A stretch of 6,906 bases of DNA, from NCBI GenBank assembly GCA_035504735.1, contig DATJRJ010000241.1:1-6906 (forward strand), written 5' to 3'. Of this stretch, positions 6,051 through 6,906 are shown piece after piece. A model generated the notes under the pieces. It had not been told where the DNA came from. It worked only from the letters and a program-made list of their open reading frames with translations, and made no database searches. The position numbers were made by a program, and so were the translations under genes. This DNA comes from JAJPIG01 sp035504735 (GTDB lineage Bacteria > Desulfobacterota > Binatia > Binatales > Binataceae). Within the stretch, counting starts at the first letter, position 1. Each line of letters begins with the position of its first letter.

Positions 6051-6906
6051 CTACAGCGCGTTGATCGTGCGATGACCCCACAGGCTGGTCATCCGGTTCA
6101 TGACCACCTTCCACGTGCGATCGTCGATCTCGCGCCCGCCGTAACCGAATTCGCAGCCGAAGCCCGACGGCGTCTTCATGTAAAACGAGATCATCAGATC
6201 GTTGGCATGCCGCCCGATTGAAGAGACCAGCGGCAGTTCACGATCGGCGCAGATATCGAAGGTTACGCCGACGTCGTCGATGTCGCGCACCTGGACCAGG
6301 AAGTGGTTAAGACGCTTGGTATAGCTCCCCGAGCCGAAGGCGATCGAATGATGGCGTCGGTTGCAGCGAAAAAAGATCATATGCGAGTCGATGCCGATGC
6401 GCCGGGCGCGCTGATCGGAAGGCGTCGCGATATCGGTCACGCGCATCCCGAGCGCCTTTTCATAGAAGCTCGCACTCTTGTCGAGGTCGTCGACCGCGAT
6501 TACCACGTGGCCCATTCCGTAATCCTCACCGGTCATAAATCCGGCAATTGCCCGCGGTGACTGGAACGGTGCGTTGTACTTGAGCGGTCCATAATAGGCT
6601 TCGGACTGGATGCCGCTGGGGTCCTTGAACTTTATCAGCCGATAGACTGCGCGATCGGCGGCCTCGGCCGGCGTGCCGTGCTCGAAGTTGATGCCCCATT
6701 CGACCAGTTGCGCCGCAAGTTCATCCAGCGCGCGATGGTCTTCGACTTCCCATCCGAGCAATCGCAAATCGTCGATGGGATCGGGATGGACTGAAATCCG
6801 ATGGTGATAGTCATCCATGCGGAGATAGAGCGTGCCGTCCGGGCCGCGCTCGCAGATTTGCATCCCGAGGATTTCCGTGACGTAACGTTCCCAAGCCGCG
6901 AGATTG
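6051..6906 (-). CDS. Type I extradiol (meta-cleavage) dioxygenase, VOC family, start beyond right edge
   Basis: The frame is open to the right edge. The first visible codons (AAWERYVTEILGM) match the opening strand and helix of BphC-type enzymes, so about 15 N-terminal residues are missing and the ATG at 6863 is not the true start. 284 residues are visible. Numbered from that ATG, the Fe(II) ligands are H119 (GHVVIAV), H187 (NHFLVQV) and E238 (GCEFGYGG). The second-shell residues of BphC are also present with the same spacing to the Glu: H172, H219, N221, D222 and Y228. An active ring-opening enzyme acting on a catechol-like substrate with O2 is therefore likely. Two VOC domains are seen: residues 1-100 without the ligands, and 115-245 catalytic. 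The gene converges on the CoA-transferase and belongs to a different transcript. The preferred substrate (biphenyl-diol type, monocyclic catechol or steroid) cannot be read from the sequence. Confidence 0.92.
   Translation of the reverse strand, partial: NLAAWERYVTEILGMQICERGPDGTLYLRMDDYHHRISVHPDPIDDLRLLGWEVEDHRALDELAAQLVEWGINFEHGTPAEAADRAVYRLIKFKDPSGIQSEAYYGPLKYNAPFQSPRAIAGFMTGEDYGMGHVVIAVDDLDKSASFYEKALGMRVTDIATPSDQRARRIGIDSHMIFFRCNRRHHSIAFGSGSYTKRLNHFLVQVRDIDDVGVTFDICADRELPLVSSIGRHANDLMISFYMKTPSGFGCEFGYGGREIDDRTWKVVMNRMTSLWGHRTINAL

Noticed and set aside
6861..6863. ATG at 6863 as the start of the extradiol dioxygenase
   Set aside because: The frame continues upstream to the window edge with family-like sequence (AAWERYVTEILG), so the true start is outside.

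Overview
The window is a GC-rich stretch of bacterial DNA, densely coding, with GC-rich third codon positions and short intergenic gaps. It carries a catabolic cluster for aromatic compounds. Nothing in it fixes the taxon. The gene content (Rieske oxygenase, UbiD decarboxylases, extradiol dioxygenase, family III CoA-transferase) suits an aerobic soil or sediment bacterium, such as a proteobacterium or a Binatota-like lineage, but that is inference. I found no RNA genes, insertion sequences, CRISPR arrays or origins.

There are three transcription blocks. (1) A leftward operon starts at 2550. It encodes a Rieske ring-hydroxylating oxygenase alpha subunit, then a fusion of an NTF2/SnoaL-like domain with two CDGSH iron-sulfur motifs, then the N-terminal 148 residues of a UbiD-family decarboxylase that runs off the left edge. 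The gaps between genes are about 40 bp. (2) A rightward operon starts at 2735. It encodes a VdcC/BsdC-like hydroxyarylic acid decarboxylase (UbiD family), its small zinc-ribbon partner VdcD (4-bp ATGA overlap), and a CaiB/BaiF-type family III CoA-transferase. (3) A leftward extradiol (meta-cleavage) dioxygenase converges on block 2. Its first codons lie beyond the right edge. Blocks 1 and 2 diverge from a 184-bp region with plausible promoters on both strands and a CTTGAC-N17-GTCAAG inverted repeat that overlaps the leftward promoter.

Read together, the genes suggest an aromatic-acid pathway. The Rieske oxygenase would hydroxylate or demethylate the ring, one or both UbiD enzymes would remove ring carboxylates without oxidation, and the extradiol enzyme would open the resulting catechol. 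The CoA-transferase would activate an acid substrate or a ring-cleavage product. The substrate is not readable from the sequence. The window has no UbiX/VdcB flavin prenyltransferase, no ferredoxin and no ferredoxin reductase, so prenylated FMN and electrons must come from elsewhere, unless the CDGSH fusion protein takes part in electron transfer. That fusion, placed directly after the Rieske gene, is the most unusual item here.
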